Assembly (NCBI RefSeq): GCF_003952425.1 | Contig: NZ_CP034449.1 | Coordinates: 558,001 to 622,000 of the forward strand | Direction of reading: 5' to 3' | Origin: Mesorhizobium sp. M2A.F.Ca.ET.046.03.2.1 | Lineage (GTDB): Bacteria > Pseudomonadota > Alphaproteobacteria > Rhizobiales > Rhizobiaceae | DNA: 64,000 nucleotides | In this document: positions 63,477 to 64,000 of the stretch, piece after piece | How positions within the stretch are numbered: the first letter of the stretch is position 1 | How the letters are laid out: each line of letters starts with the position of its first letter | Translations under genes and position numbers: made by a program | The notes under the pieces: model-generated | Database searches by the model: none | Told to the model about the DNA's origin: nothing | What the model saw: only the letters and a program-made list of their open reading frames with translations

Positions 63477-64000
63477 ATGAAGCTTGGAAGTTTGAAGGTA
63501 GGCGGCCGTGATGGCAGGCTGGTGATCGTTTCGACCGATCTCTCGAAACGCATTGACGCCTCTGACATAGTGCCGACATTGCGGGAGGCGATCGAGTCCT
63601 GGTCGACAGTCGAGCCAGCATTGCGCGGCCGCGCGACAGAGTTGGCCAATGGGGCGATTGCCGGCGCCGTGGCGTTCGACCCAATCGAAATGGCATCTCC
63701 GCTGCCGCGTTCTTTCCAATGGGTGGACGGCAGCGCCTATCTCAGTCACATGCGCCTGGTGCGCAAGGCTCGCGGCGCCGAAGTTCCGCCTGACGCCGAA
63801 ACCAATCCGCTTGTTTACCAGGGCGGCTCAGATATCTTTCTGGGTCCAACAGACGACATCTTGATCCGCGATGTATCATGGGGCCTGGACTTCGAGTCCG
63901 AGGTCGCCGTCATCGTCGATGACGTCGCCTGCGGCACGAGCGCAGAGGAAGCGAAAAGCCACATCAAGCTGGTCATGCTTTGTAATGACATCTCGCTGCG
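63477..64000 (+). CDS. Fumarylacetoacetate hydrolase-family protein, cut by the window edge
   Basis: The frame is open to the last base; 174 residues are visible of an expected 280-330. The ATG at 63477 has GAGGGG upstream. The start MKLGSLKVGGRDGRLVIVS is followed by LANGAIAG, then LPRSFQWVDGSAYLSHMRLVRKARG and the metal-binding pattern WGLDFESEVAVIVDD. This is the FAH type with extended N-terminus. It would hydrolyse the product of the neighbouring BphC-type dioxygenase. The missing C-terminus prevents fuller assignment. Confidence 0.82.
   Translation, partial: MKLGSLKVGGRDGRLVIVSTDLSKRIDASDIVPTLREAIESWSTVEPALRGRATELANGAIAGAVAFDPIEMASPLPRSFQWVDGSAYLSHMRLVRKARGAEVPPDAETNPLVYQGGSDIFLGPTDDILIRDVSWGLDFESEVAVIVDDVACGTSAEEAKSHIKLVMLCNDISL

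Overview
The window looks like a chromosomal or large-replicon accessory region of an alphaproteobacterium, most likely of the order Hyphomicrobiales (Mesorhizobium/Ensifer/Aminobacter type). The reasons are a Ros/MucR zinc-finger regulator, a RopA/Omp2-type porin, many GntR/IclR-controlled catabolic operons, a high-GC coding style and frequent GTG/TTG starts. No rRNA, tRNA, CRISPR array or intact insertion sequence was seen.

Region 1 (about 1 to 18.2 kb) reads as a defence or conflict island. It opens with the 3' part of an unknown gene. A tight four-gene operon follows: radical SAM enzyme, DEDDh 3'-5' exonuclease, P-loop kinase-like NTPase and a small charged protein. Facing it is a three-gene operon of a HEXXH metalloprotease, a metallo-beta-lactamase-fold hydrolase and a DUF2235 (Tle1-like) alpha/beta hydrolase. 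Next come a GIY-YIG-like protein, a divergent MucR-family regulator, a PD-(D/E)XK nuclease fused to a DUF2075-type helicase, a lipoprotein with a small partner, a Septu-type ATPase plus HNH pair (ptuAB) and another HNH nuclease. A twice-frameshifted short-chain dehydrogenase remnant lies between the two HNH loci. The four-gene and the three-gene operons are the best candidates here for systems not yet described.

Region 2 (18.4 to 24.9 kb) carries a PAS-LuxR regulator divergent from a 3-oxoacid CoA-transferase pair (scoAB-like), then a periplasmic molybdenum aldehyde oxidoreductase (paoABC).

Region 3 (25.4 kb to the end) is a catabolic supercluster for substituted, probably methoxylated, aromatic compounds. 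It has three type I extradiol dioxygenase-like VOC proteins, two FAD aromatic hydroxylases, two fumarylacetoacetate hydrolase-family proteins, two metal-dependent amidohydrolases, a BKACE enzyme, a 3-hydroxyisobutyryl-CoA hydrolase-like protein, a GMC oxidoreductase, an SMP-30 lactonase, an SDR, two NTF2-like proteins and a CoxGSML-type molybdenum hydroxylase. Uptake is provided by a porin and a NitT/SsuA-type ABC transporter. Tetrahydrofolate-dependent O-demethylation can be reconstructed from a LigM-like demethylase plus MetF-like, FolD and PurU enzymes that would carry the methyl group to formate and regenerate THF.

Two paralogous GntR regulators, one IclR regulator and a recurring AT-rich promoter element (core ATGCATTT, often with AAATGTAT) suggest that much of region 3 is one regulon. 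Functions are family assignments made by reading the sequence; substrates are inferred from context.
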